The notes beneath the pieces were generated by a model. It did not search any database. It was not told where the DNA came from and saw nothing but the letters and a program-made list of their open reading frames with translations. Below are positions 33,581 through 43,212 of a stretch of DNA of 64,000 nucleotides, piece by piece. The stretch lies in assembly GCF_008014745.1 (NCBI RefSeq), contig NZ_VPFD01000001.1:124001-188000 (forward strand). The letters are read 5' to 3'. Each line of letters opens with the position of its first letter. Within the stretch, counting starts at the first letter, position 1. A program made the translations under genes and the position numbers. Origin of the DNA: Massilia arenae (GTDB lineage: Bacteria > Pseudomonadota > Gammaproteobacteria > Burkholderiales > Burkholderiaceae_D).

Positions 33581-34372
33581 ATGAACTCTACCGCCGCCCG
33601 TGCGCCTTCCGCGCTGATTCCCGCCCCGATCCTGCAAGCCCTCGACCTGGCCGACGCCTCCTGGCATCCCATCCTCGAAGCCGGCCTCGAGGCCGTGGCG
33701 ACCGCCAATCCCGGCTACCTGTCGGCATTGGCGGTCGACGACTACCTGCCCACCGAACACCGCCTGTTCGCCGCCTTCGCCCAGCCACTGGACAAGGTCC
33801 GCTACGTGCTGGTGGGCGAGGGCCCATACCCGCGTGCCGCGAGCGCGACCGGCGTCTGTTTCATGGATGGGGCAGTGGGGGAATTGTGGTCCGACAGCGG
33901 CCTGTCGAAGCCGGTCAACCGCGCGACCTCGCTGCGCAATTTCATGAAGATGCTGCTGGTGGCGAGCGGCCAGTTGCAGCCTGACGCGACCGGCGGCGCG
34001 GCGCTGGCGCCGATCGCGTTGGCCGCGAGAAGCGACGGCTCGATCCAGACCCTGGCCGAACTGCAGGACAATCTGCACGGCCACGGCTTCCTGCTGCTGA
34101 ACGCAGCGCTGGTGTTCCGTAAACACGTCGCGCCGGCCATCGATGCACGCGCCTGGTTGCCATTCCTGCAAACCGTGCTGGCGGCGCTGGCCGAGCGGCC
34201 CGATCCCCCGACCCTGGTCCTGTGGGGCAAAATCGCCGAACAACTGAAAAGGCTGCCCGAGACGGCCGCCTTCCCGCAGGCGCTGGCCGAGCATCCCTAC
34301 AACCTGAGCTTCATCGGGCACGCGGGTATGCAACAGCTGTTTGGCCCGATGGCGCTGTTGCGCAAGCGATAA
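33581..34372 (+). CDS. Uracil-DNA glycosylase-like protein lacking the catalytic Asp
   Basis: A 263-residue protein with the order of UDG family 1 motifs. Motif A, normally GQDPYH, is GEGPYP (residues 79-84), so the water-activating Asp is Gly. It continues ASATGVCF, SLRNFMKML (compare PPSLRNIYKEL), LLLNAAL, VLWGKIAE, and HPYNLSFIGHAG (residues 238-249), which corresponds to HPSPLS. The fold is likely the same, but normal uracil excision would need another base or may be lost. No neighbouring DNA repair gene is seen upstream. The alternatives are a DNA-binding non-enzyme or a glycosylase with another mechanism. Confidence 0.75.
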   Translation: MNSTAARAPSALIPAPILQALDLADASWHPILEAGLEAVATANPGYLSALAVDDYLPTEHRLFAAFAQPLDKVRYVLVGEGPYPRAASATGVCFMDGAVGELWSDSGLSKPVNRATSLRNFMKMLLVASGQLQPDATGGAALAPIALAARSDGSIQTLAELQDNLHGHGFLLLNAALVFRKHVAPAIDARAWLPFLQTVLAALAERPDPPTLVLWGKIAEQLKRLPETAAFPQALAEHPYNLSFIGHAGMQQLFGPMALLRKR

Positions 34373-34460
34373 CGACCGGCGTCGCAGGAGTCAAACGAAA
34401 GGGAGAGAAGGTGGGAGGCCCATTTTGGGGGCCGCCAAGACAAGATGTCCGCGATTTGCT

Positions 34461-34485
34461 ATACTTGACTAAATCGTTCAACTAA
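34461..34485 (+). promoter_or_regulatory. IscR type 1 binding site over the isc promoter
   Basis: The site starts ATACTTGACTAAATC and runs to 34485, matching about 22 of 25 positions of the E. coli type 1 IscR consensus (ATASYYGACTRWWWYAGTCRRSTAT). A promoter AAGACA (34437-34442), 17 bp, TATACT (34460-34465) would start inside it, so IscR could repress its own operon. Confidence 0.75.
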
Positions 34486-34575
34486 TCGGGTTTTTAGCCT
34501 GGTCCCGCAAGAGAAGTCGGCGGCAGGACGTGATAGTTGGACAAGAGGAATATTTTAACATTAACCGGGGTTGTA

Positions 34576-35052
34576 ATGCGTCTGACCACCAAAGGCCGTT
34601 TTGCTGTTACCGCGATGATCGATCTTGCCATGCGTCAAGGCAATGGTCCGGTCACGCTGTCGGGCATCAGCCAGCGCCAGGCCATTTCGCTGTCCTACCT
34701 GGAGCAGCTGTTCGGCAAGCTGCGTCGCCACGAGATCGTCGAATCGATCCGCGGCCCGGGTGGCGGCTACAGCCTGGCACGGCCGGCGGGCAAGGTGACG
34801 GTGGCCGACATCATCATCGCCGTCGACGAGCCGCTGGATGCGACCCAGTGCGGTGGCAAAGAGAATTGCCACGGCGCCCACACCGATGGCGCCCGCTGCA
34901 TGACCCACGAATTGTGGACCACGCTGAACGAAAAAATGGTCGACTACCTCGATTCGGTATCGCTGCAAGACCTGGTCGACCAGCAGCGGCAAAAAGAACA
35001 GAACGTCGTGCACGTGCACCGTGGCGCCCCCGCCGCCGTCGGAACAAACTGA
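34576..35052 (+). CDS. iscR: Fe-S cluster assembly regulator IscR
   Basis: A 158-residue Rrf2-family regulator that senses [2Fe-2S] supply and represses the isc operon when loaded. The winged HTH is at the N terminus ([18 protein letters not shown], then [33 protein letters not shown]). Cluster ligands are C92, C98, C108 and H111; the loop between the second and third Cys is 9 residues, four longer than in E. coli (C92, C98, C104, H107). I start at the ATG at 34576; a TTG 39 bp upstream is less likely. It is first in the isc operon. Confidence 0.96.
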   Translation: MRLTTKGRFAVTAMIDLAMRQGNGPVTLSGISQRQAISLSYLEQLFGKLRRHEIVESIRGPGGGYSLARPAGKVTVADIIIAVDEPLDATQCGGKENCHGAHTDGARCMTHELWTTLNEKMVDYLDSVSLQDLVDQQRQKEQNVVHVHRGAPAAVGTN

Positions 35053-35071
35053 AGCTTACTGGAGTGAATTG

Positions 35072-36328
35072 ATGAACGCGCCTTTGGACAAGAAAACCGA
35101 GCAGAGCTTCGCGACTGCGCCCCATTTCCCGATCTACCTGGACTACTCGGCCACCACGCCGGTCGATCCACGCGTCGCGGATGCCATGATCCCGTTCCTG
35201 CGCGAGCAGTTCGGCAACCCGGCCTCGCGCAGCCACGCCTATGGCTGGAGCGCTGAAGCGGCGGTCGAAGAGGCGCGCCAGAACGTCGCGAACATGGTTG
35301 GCGCCGATCCGCGCGAGATCATCTGGACCTCGGGCGCGACCGAGAGCAACAATCTGGCGCTCAAGGGCGCGGCCCAGTTCTACAAGACCAAGGGCAAGCA
35401 CATCATCACGGTCAAGACCGAGCACAAGTCGGTGCTCGACACCGTGCGCGAACTCGAGCGCGTCGGCTTCGACGCCACCTACCTCGAGCCGCAAGACAAC
35501 GGCCTGATCACCGTCGAGCAGCTGGAAGCTGCGCTGCGTCCGGACACCATCCTGGTCTCGGTCATGCTGGTCAATAACGAGATCGGCGTGGTCCAGCCGA
35601 TCGAAGAGCTGGCCGCACTGTGCCGCTCGAAAGGCATCATCTTCCACTGCGACGCCGCGCAAGCCGTCGGCAAGGTGGTCATCGACCTCGAAAAATCGAA
35701 GGTCGACCTGATGACCTTCACCGCGCACAAGGTCTATGGCCCGAAAGGCGTCGGCGCCCTGTACGTGCGCCGCAAGCCGCGCGTGCGCCTCGAAGCGCAG
35801 ATGCACGGCGGCGGTCACGAGCGCGGCCTGCGTTCGGGCACCCTGCCGACCCACCAGTTGGTGGGCATGGGCGAAGCCTTCCGCCTGGCCAAAGAAGAGA
35901 TGGAGAGTGAACTGGTCCGCATCCGCGCGCTGCGCGATCGCCTGGCCAAGGGCCTGCTCGAAATCGAAGAGGTGTACATCAACGGCGACATGGACCACCG
36001 TGTGCCGCATAACCTGAACATCTCGTTCAACTATGTCGAAGGCGAGTCGCTGATCATGGCGGTCAAGGATATCGCCGTGTCGTCCGGTTCGGCCTGCACC
36101 TCGGCCAGCCTGGAACCATCGTATGTGCTGCGCGCCCTGGGCCGCAGCGACGAACTGGCGCACAGCTCGATCCGCTTCACCATCGGCCGTTTCACGACCG
36201 AAGAAGAGATCGACTTCGCCGTCAACTTGCTGAAAGCAAAGGTTGGCAAATTGCGCGAACTGTCGCCGCTGTGGGACATGTTCAAAGAAGGGATCGACTT
36301 GAATTCGATCCAATGGGCAGCCCACTAA
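35072..36328 (+). CDS. iscS: Cysteine desulfurase IscS
   Basis: A 418-residue PLP enzyme that removes sulfur from cysteine and passes it to IscU. The N-terminal [32 protein letters not shown], the PLP Lys in [11 protein letters not shown] and the mobile loop Cys in [21 protein letters not shown] are all present. It carries about 15 extra N-terminal residues before the E. coli start (E. coli 404). GGAG lies before the ATG, and the gap from iscR is 19 bp. Confidence 0.98.
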   Translation: MNAPLDKKTEQSFATAPHFPIYLDYSATTPVDPRVADAMIPFLREQFGNPASRSHAYGWSAEAAVEEARQNVANMVGADPREIIWTSGATESNNLALKGAAQFYKTKGKHIITVKTEHKSVLDTVRELERVGFDATYLEPQDNGLITVEQLEAALRPDTILVSVMLVNNEIGVVQPIEELAALCRSKGIIFHCDAAQAVGKVVIDLEKSKVDLMTFTAHKVYGPKGVGALYVRRKPRVRLEAQMHGGGHERGLRSGTLPTHQLVGMGEAFRLAKEEMESELVRIRALRDRLAKGLLEIEEVYINGDMDHRVPHNLNISFNYVEGESLIMAVKDIAVSSGSACTSASLEPSYVLRALGRSDELAHSSIRFTIGRFTTEEEIDFAVNLLKAKVGKLRELSPLWDMFKEGIDLNSIQWAAH

Positions 36329-36348
36329 ATCACTGAAGGAGCATCACC

Positions 36349-36741
36349 ATGGCATATTCGGACAAAGTACTCGACCACTACGAAAACCCGCGCAACGTTG
36401 GCGCTTTCGACAAGGGCGACGATGCAATCGGCACCGGCATGGTCGGCGCGCCGGCCTGCGGCGACGTCATGAAACTGCAGATCAAGGTCAACGACCAGGG
36501 CCTGATCGAAGACGCGAAGTTCAAGACCTATGGCTGCGGTTCGGCCATCGCATCGAGCTCCCTCATCACTGAATGGGTGAAGGGCAAGAGCCTGGACGAG
36601 GCGCTGGCGATCAAGAACACGCAGATCGCCGAAGAACTGGCTCTGCCGCCAGTCAAGATTCACTGCTCGATCCTGGCCGAAGACGCGATCAAGGCCGCCG
36701 TCGCCGACTACAAGGCGAAGCACGAAAAGGCAGCAGCGTAA
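36349..36741 (+). CDS. iscU: Fe-S cluster scaffold IscU
   Basis: A 130-residue scaffold on which [2Fe-2S] clusters form. The three ligand cysteines are in ACGDV (about 37), GCGSAIASSS (about 63) and HCSILAEDAI (about 106); LPPVKIHCS is the HscA recognition motif LPPVK. A strong GGAG ribosome-binding site (GAAGGAGCATC) precedes the ATG. Confidence 0.98.
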   Translation: MAYSDKVLDHYENPRNVGAFDKGDDAIGTGMVGAPACGDVMKLQIKVNDQGLIEDAKFKTYGCGSAIASSSLITEWVKGKSLDEALAIKNTQIAEELALPPVKIHCSILAEDAIKAAVADYKAKHEKAAA

Positions 36742-36771
36742 TTTTTTAGTAGAACAGAGCTGGAGAAGCAC

Positions 36772-37095
36772 ATGGCAATCACCCTGACCGAAAAAGCCGC
36801 GAAGCACGTCAACCGTTACCTCGAACGCCGGGGCAAGGGCATCGGCTTGCGCTTCGGTGTGCGCACCACCGGCTGCTCCGGCCTGGCCTACAAGCTCGAA
36901 TACGTCGACGAGAGCGCCGCCGAAGACGCGGTGTTCGAGTCGCACGGCGTCAAGGTCTTCGTCGACCCGAAAAGCCTGGCGTACATCGACGGCACCGAGC
37001 TCGATTTCGCCCGCGAAGGGCTCAACGAAGGCTTCCGCTTCAACAACCCGAACGTCAAGGACAACTGCGGCTGCGGCGAGAGCTTCCGTATTTAA
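36772..37095 (+). CDS. iscA: Fe-S carrier IscA
   Basis: A 107-residue A-type carrier. The three conserved cysteines lie in GCSGLAY (about 35) and in CGCGESF at the C terminus. It receives clusters or iron from IscU/IscS and passes them to apoproteins. The preceding gap is 30 bp with GGAGAAG. Confidence 0.98.
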   Translation: MAITLTEKAAKHVNRYLERRGKGIGLRFGVRTTGCSGLAYKLEYVDESAAEDAVFESHGVKVFVDPKSLAYIDGTELDFAREGLNEGFRFNNPNVKDNCGCGESFRI

Positions 37096-37099
37096 GCCG

Positions 37100-37615
37100 A
37101 TGCAGAATCACTTCGACCTGTTCCAGCTGCCGGCCCAATTCGAGGTCGACCAGGATGCCCTCGATTCCGCCTACCGCGAAGTCCAGGGCCGCGTCCACCC
37201 GGACCGCTTCGTCAATGCCACCGACGCCGAAAAGCGCGTCGCGATGCAATGGGCGACCCGCGCCAACGAGGCCTATCAAACGTTGCGCAACCCGCAAAAG
37301 CGCGCGCAATACCTGTGTGAGCTGAACGGCGTCGACCTGCAGACCGAGTCGAATACGGCCATGCCGCCGGCCTTCCTGATGCAGCAGATGGAATGGCGCG
37401 AAGAGCTCGAGGACGCACGCGCGGCCAAGGACGCCATCGCGCTCGACCGCCTGGAAGCGCAGCTGCGCGCCGAGCGCAAGAACATGCTGGCCGCCGTGGC
37501 GCGCCAGCTGGACGCGGGCGACTTCAGTGGCGCCGCGCAAGGCGTGCGCGGCCTGATGTTCCTCGACAAATTCGGCGATGAAGTGCAGTACGCCTTCGAG
37601 GCGATCGACGCCTGA
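37100..37615 (+). CDS. hscB: Co-chaperone HscB (Hsc20)
   Basis: A 171-residue J-protein that brings IscU to HscA and stimulates its ATPase. The J-domain HPD motif is in GRVHPDRFVNATDAEKR, and the C-terminal helical domain (from about residue 90) is the IscU-binding part. It starts 4 bp after iscA. Length matches E. coli HscB (171). Confidence 0.97.
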   Translation: MQNHFDLFQLPAQFEVDQDALDSAYREVQGRVHPDRFVNATDAEKRVAMQWATRANEAYQTLRNPQKRAQYLCELNGVDLQTESNTAMPPAFLMQQMEWREELEDARAAKDAIALDRLEAQLRAERKNMLAAVARQLDAGDFSGAAQGVRGLMFLDKFGDEVQYAFEAIDA

Positions 37616-37689
37616 TCCGCTGCGGATCGCTTGTCGGACGGTCCACCGTTTGACTCCCGGCGCAGAAAAACAATATTGGTATCACGACT

Positions 37690-39579
<1,890 letters not shown>

Positions 39580-39656
39580 ATCTCCCCCAACGGCTTGAAT
39601 ACGCAATATGAAGAACAACGGATAATTCAATTATCCAACCAACCGAGGTAACCCAA

Positions 39657-39998
39657 GTGCCACAAATCGTCATCCTCCCACACCCGGTGTTCTGCCCAGA
39701 CGGCGCCGTGCTCGAAGCTCCGGCCGGCAAGTCGGTCTGCGACGTCCTGCTCGACAACGACATCGACATCGAACACGCCTGCGACCGCGTCTGCGCCTGC
39801 ACCACCTGCCACGTGATCGTGCGCGAAGGCTTTGAGTCGCTGAACGAGCAGGAAGAGAAGGAAGAAGACATGCTCGACAAGGCCTGGGGCCTGGAGCCGA
39901 ATTCGCGCCTGTCGTGCCAGGCCATCGTCGCGGAAGAAGACCTGGTGGTCGAGATCCCGAAATACACGATCAACCACGCCGCCGAAAAGAACCACTGA
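39657..39998 (+). CDS. fdx: [2Fe-2S] ferredoxin of the Isc system
   Basis: A 113-residue adrenodoxin-type ferredoxin that supplies electrons for cluster assembly. The cluster Cys residues are in HACDRVCACTTCHVIV (four Cys, three of them ligands) plus the distal Cys in SRLSCQAIV. The start is GTG at 39657; AACCGAGG sits upstream as ribosome-binding site. No iscX follows: the next gene is a methyltransferase. Confidence 0.97.
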   Translation: MPQIVILPHPVFCPDGAVLEAPAGKSVCDVLLDNDIDIEHACDRVCACTTCHVIVREGFESLNEQEEKEEDMLDKAWGLEPNSRLSCQAIVAEEDLVVEIPKYTINHAAEKNH

Positions 39999-40005
39999 GC
40001 CGTCC

Positions 40006-40890
40006 ATGAAGCGTCTTGAGCAAGCCCGGAAAGTCCCGGCACCACAGGAACTGCCGCCGGAGGTCCGTCCCGGCCAGTCGATCGAGCTGCTCAAGGAGCT
40101 GCACATCCTGACCCGCGACGGCAAGTTGAACCAGGACAGCCGCCGCAAGCTCAAGCAGGTCTACCACCTGTACAACTTCATCGAGCCGCTGCTGCGCGAC
40201 GTGAGAAACGAGAAGGGCAGCGTGTCGCTGGTCGACCACGGCGCCGGCAAGTCCTACCTCGGCTTCATCCTGTACGACCTGTTCGTCAAGGCCGAGGGCG
40301 AAGGCTCCCACATCTACGGCATCGAGACCCGCGAAGAACTGGTCAGCAAATCGACCGAGCTGGCCGCGCGCCTGGGTTTCAATGGGATGTCGTTCCTGCC
40401 GCTGTCGGTGGCTGAATCGACCTCCTCGACAGAATTGCCCCAGACAATAGACATCGTCACCGCGCTGCACGCCTGTAACACCGCCACCGACGACGCCATC
40501 GACTTCGCCCTCAAGAAGAAGGCGAAGCATATGGTGCTGGTGCCGTGCTGCCAGGCCGAAGTCGCGACCGTGCTGCGCAAGAACAAGGGCCAGGACATCA
40601 AACGCAGCGCGCTGACCGAGATCTGGCGCCACCCGATCCATACCCGCGAATTCGGCAGCCAGATCACCAACGTGCTGCGCTGCCTCCAGCTCGAGGCCCA
40701 CGGCTACCAGGTCACGGTCACCGAACTGGTGGGCTGGGAACACTCGATGAAAAACGAGCTGATCGTCGCCACCTACAAGAACCTGCCGCGCCGCCGGCCG
40801 AGCGAGCGCCTGCACGAGGTGCTGCACGAGGTCGGCCTGGACGAAATGAAGCGCCGTTTTTATACCCCGCAAGTCGAGACCACGGAATAA
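40006..40890 (+). CDS. SAM-dependent methyltransferase-like protein (Methyltransf_32 type)
   Basis: A 294-residue protein. The SAM-binding loop appears as SLVDHGAGKSYLGFILYDLF, followed by YGIETREELV and, later, IVTALHACNTATDDAIDFAL and MVLVPCCQAEV, a pattern shared with GSTCD-like methyltransferases. The first 60 residues are Lys/Arg-rich (RRKLKQVYHLYNFIEPLL). The target is unknown. It starts 7 bp after fdx and ends 4 bp before the aldolase, so it appears to be cotranscribed with the isc genes, though any link to Fe-S assembly is only positional. Confidence 0.8.
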   Translation: MKRLEQARKVPAPQELPPEVRPGQSIELLKELHILTRDGKLNQDSRRKLKQVYHLYNFIEPLLRDVRNEKGSVSLVDHGAGKSYLGFILYDLFVKAEGEGSHIYGIETREELVSKSTELAARLGFNGMSFLPLSVAESTSSTELPQTIDIVTALHACNTATDDAIDFALKKKAKHMVLVPCCQAEVATVLRKNKGQDIKRSALTEIWRHPIHTREFGSQITNVLRCLQLEAHGYQVTVTELVGWEHSMKNELIVATYKNLPRRRPSERLHEVLHEVGLDEMKRRFYTPQVETTE

Positions 40891-40894
40891 GAAG

Positions 40895-41929
40895 ATGAGC
40901 CAAGACCAACAGCGCTGGATCGACCTGCGTAGCGACACCGTGACCCAGCCGAGCGCCGCGATGCGCGCCACGATGGTGGCCGCCCCGGTCGGCGACGACG
41001 TCTACGGCGACGACCCGACCGTCAACCGCCTGCAGGACTATGCGGCCGAGCTGTTCGGTTTCGAAGCGGGCATGTTCGCCCCAAGCGGCACCCAGACCAA
41101 TCTGATCGCCCTGATGACCCACTGCGGCCGCGGCGACGAATACCTGGTCGGCCAGGAAGCGCACACCTACAAGTACGAAGGCGGCGGCGCCGCGGTGCTG
41201 GGCAGCATCCAGCCGCAGCCTATCGCGAACCAGCCGGACGGCAGCATCGCGCTGGCTGACATCGAGGCCTATATCAAGCCGGACGATATGCACTTCGCCC
41301 GCACCCGTCTGCTGGCGCTGGAAAACACGATCGGTGGCCGCGTGCTGAGCCAGGAATACATCGTCGCGGCGACCACGCTCGCCCACGATAAAGGCCTGGC
41401 TACCCACCTCGACGGCGCCCGCATCTGCAATGCCGCCGTCAAGCAGGGCATCAGCCTGGTTGACGCGGTCAAAGGTTTCGATACCGTGTCGGTCTGCCTG
41501 TCCAAGGGCCTGGGCGCGCCGGTCGGTTCGGTCCTGCTGGGACCGAAGGCCTTCATCGAGCAGGGCAAGCGCTGGCGCAAGATGCTGGGCGGCGGCATGC
41601 GCCAGGCCGGCGTGATCGCCGCCGCGGCCCACTACGCACTGGAGCACAATGTCGCGCTGCTCGCCAACGACCATGACAACGCAGCCGAACTGGCGCGCGG
41701 CCTGGCCAGGATCGAACAGCTCACTGTCGGCACGCCGCAAACGAATATCTTCTGGATGGACGTGCCGGCCGCCGCCTGCGCGCCGCTGCGCCAGGCGCTC
41801 GAGCGCGCGCAGATCCGCGCCACCGTCGGCCCCAGAATGCGCCTGGTGACCCATCTCGACATCTCGAATGCCGACATCAAGCGTACGATCGACGTATTCA
41901 CCGAATTTTTCTCTGATTGGCAAGCATGA
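40895..41929 (+). CDS. ltaE: Low-specificity L-threonine aldolase
   Basis: A 344-residue PLP enzyme that cleaves L-threonine or L-allo-threonine to glycine and acetaldehyde. It has the N-terminal signature IDLRSDTVTQPSAAMRATMVAAPVGDDVYGDDPTVNRLQ, a substrate segment in HLDGARICNAAV and the PLP Lys in SVCLSKGLGAPVGS. Length is close to E. coli LtaE (333). It is flanked by a methyltransferase (4-bp gap) and a pseudouridine-synthase-like gene (4-bp overlap). Confidence 0.95.
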   Translation: MSQDQQRWIDLRSDTVTQPSAAMRATMVAAPVGDDVYGDDPTVNRLQDYAAELFGFEAGMFAPSGTQTNLIALMTHCGRGDEYLVGQEAHTYKYEGGGAAVLGSIQPQPIANQPDGSIALADIEAYIKPDDMHFARTRLLALENTIGGRVLSQEYIVAATTLAHDKGLATHLDGARICNAAVKQGISLVDAVKGFDTVSVCLSKGLGAPVGSVLLGPKAFIEQGKRWRKMLGGGMRQAGVIAAAAHYALEHNVALLANDHDNAAELARGLARIEQLTVGTPQTNIFWMDVPAAACAPLRQALERAQIRATVGPRMRLVTHLDISNADIKRTIDVFTEFFSDWQA

Positions 41930-42627
41930 CCGCACCATCGAACACCGACGACGGCATCCGCCTCGCGAAACGCGTCGCTGACGTAGCGGGGTGCTCGCGC
42001 GCCGACGCCGAGCGCTATATCGCCGGCGGCTGGGTCAGCGTCGATGGCGTGGTGGCCGAAGATCCCGCCACCCGCGTCACGGCCGGGCAACAGGTCGCAA
42101 TGCTGCCTGGCGCGACCCCGGTCGAGCCGGAACCGGTCACCATCCTGCTGCACAAGCCAGCCGGCGTCGATCAGGACGCGCTGCTGGCGACGATCGGCGC
42201 CGACACGCAAGTGCTGGACAATGGCTTCGGCAAGCCGTTCCTGCGCCGCCACCTGTTCAAGCTGGCGCTGGCGACGCCGCTCGAGACAACGGCGTCCGGC
42301 CTGGTCGTCTTCAGCCAGGACTGGCGCGTGATGCGTAAACTCGTCGAGGACGCGCCGCGCAACGAGTACGAGTACGTGGCCGAGGTGGACGGAAAGATCG
42401 CCGATGGCGGCCTGGACAAGTTGGGCCGCATGTTCCGCGCCAGCTGGCAAAGCGAGGCCCGCCTGCGCATCGCCGGCAAGAATATCCAGCGCGGCCAGAT
42501 CGAGCGCCTGTGCGGCGACGTCGGCCTGAAGGTCACCGCACTGCGCCGCCTGCGCATCGGCCGCATTTCCATGGGCAGCCTGCCGCCAGGCGGCTGGCGT
42601 TACCTGCGCGACGTCGAGCGCTTCTGA
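41926..42627 (+). CDS. RsuA/RluF-family pseudouridine-synthase-like protein with altered catalytic motif
   Basis: A 233-residue protein with an N-terminal S4 RNA-binding domain (residues about 13-60, RLAKRVADVAGCSRADAERYIAGGWVSVDG) and a C-terminal pseudouridine-synthase domain (LLHKPAGV, LEDAPRNEYEYVAEV-like region, LRRLRIGRISMGSLPPG). At the catalytic site family members read GRLDxDTxGLL; here it is ATPLETTASGLVVFSQD, so the essential Asp is Glu120 and the preceding Arg is Pro. It may bind RNA without modifying it. The ATG at 41926 overlaps the aldolase TGA. Confidence 0.78.
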   Translation: MTAPSNTDDGIRLAKRVADVAGCSRADAERYIAGGWVSVDGVVAEDPATRVTAGQQVAMLPGATPVEPEPVTILLHKPAGVDQDALLATIGADTQVLDNGFGKPFLRRHLFKLALATPLETTASGLVVFSQDWRVMRKLVEDAPRNEYEYVAEVDGKIADGGLDKLGRMFRASWQSEARLRIAGKNIQRGQIERLCGDVGLKVTALRRLRIGRISMGSLPPGGWRYLRDVERF

Positions 42628-42638
42628 ATCCAACTGCC

Positions 42639-43145
42639 ATGCCAAGTTCGTTCCGCCTGGTCGCGACCAGCGTCCTGTTTTTCCTGTTGCTCGGGCCCGT
42701 GATCCCGGTGATCGAGTTCACCCTGGCCACCCTGTTCACCAAGGGCCGCATGGAGCTCATGCCGTCGTTCTACCTGGCGGCGCTGCTGTTCGGCGCCCTG
42801 ATCGCGGGTGCGCTCGGCCTGGCCCACGGCATGCTGGTGGCGCTGGCCGTCAAGCTGGAGCCGCTGCGCCGGCGCCTGCAGACCACGCCGCGCCGCGTGC
42901 TGCTGGGCGCGGGCGCGGCGCTGCTGTGCGGGCTGGCGATGACCGCGCTCACTCTCTACATCGCGCGCCATTCCTACGGCGACCTGTTGGGGGGGATGGA
43001 TCCGAACAACCCGGATCCATGGAAGATCATCCGCGCCTATATGGTGATCGAACTGTTCATCCTGCCGGCACTGGCCTGCGGCATCCTGTTCCAGCTGCTG
43101 CCATGGCCGCGCAAGCTGATGCAGCGCGCCGTCGAACGAGCCTGA
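42639..43145 (+). CDS. Small inner-membrane protein of unknown function
   Basis: A 168-residue protein that I do not recognise. Hydrophobic segments are visible at about residues 6-30 (VATSVLFFLLLGPVIPVIEF), 42-72 (FYLAALLFGALIAGALGLAHGML), 88-107 (LLGAGAALLCGLAMTALTLY) and 136-155 (VIELFILPALACGILFQLL), suggesting four membrane helices. A loop, GGMDPNNPDPWK, lies between helices 3 and 4. It follows the pseudouridine-synthase-like gene after 11 bp, so it is the likely last gene of the long isc unit. Confidence 0.75.
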   Translation: MPSSFRLVATSVLFFLLLGPVIPVIEFTLATLFTKGRMELMPSFYLAALLFGALIAGALGLAHGMLVALAVKLEPLRRRLQTTPRRVLLGAGAALLCGLAMTALTLYIARHSYGDLLGGMDPNNPDPWKIIRAYMVIELFILPALACGILFQLLPWPRKLMQRAVERA

Positions 43146-43212
43146 GAAGTCATACGGCTGTCATCTTGCGTCAATATGCTGTCGATTTTTCATCCTTGGA
43201 AAATCGACAACC

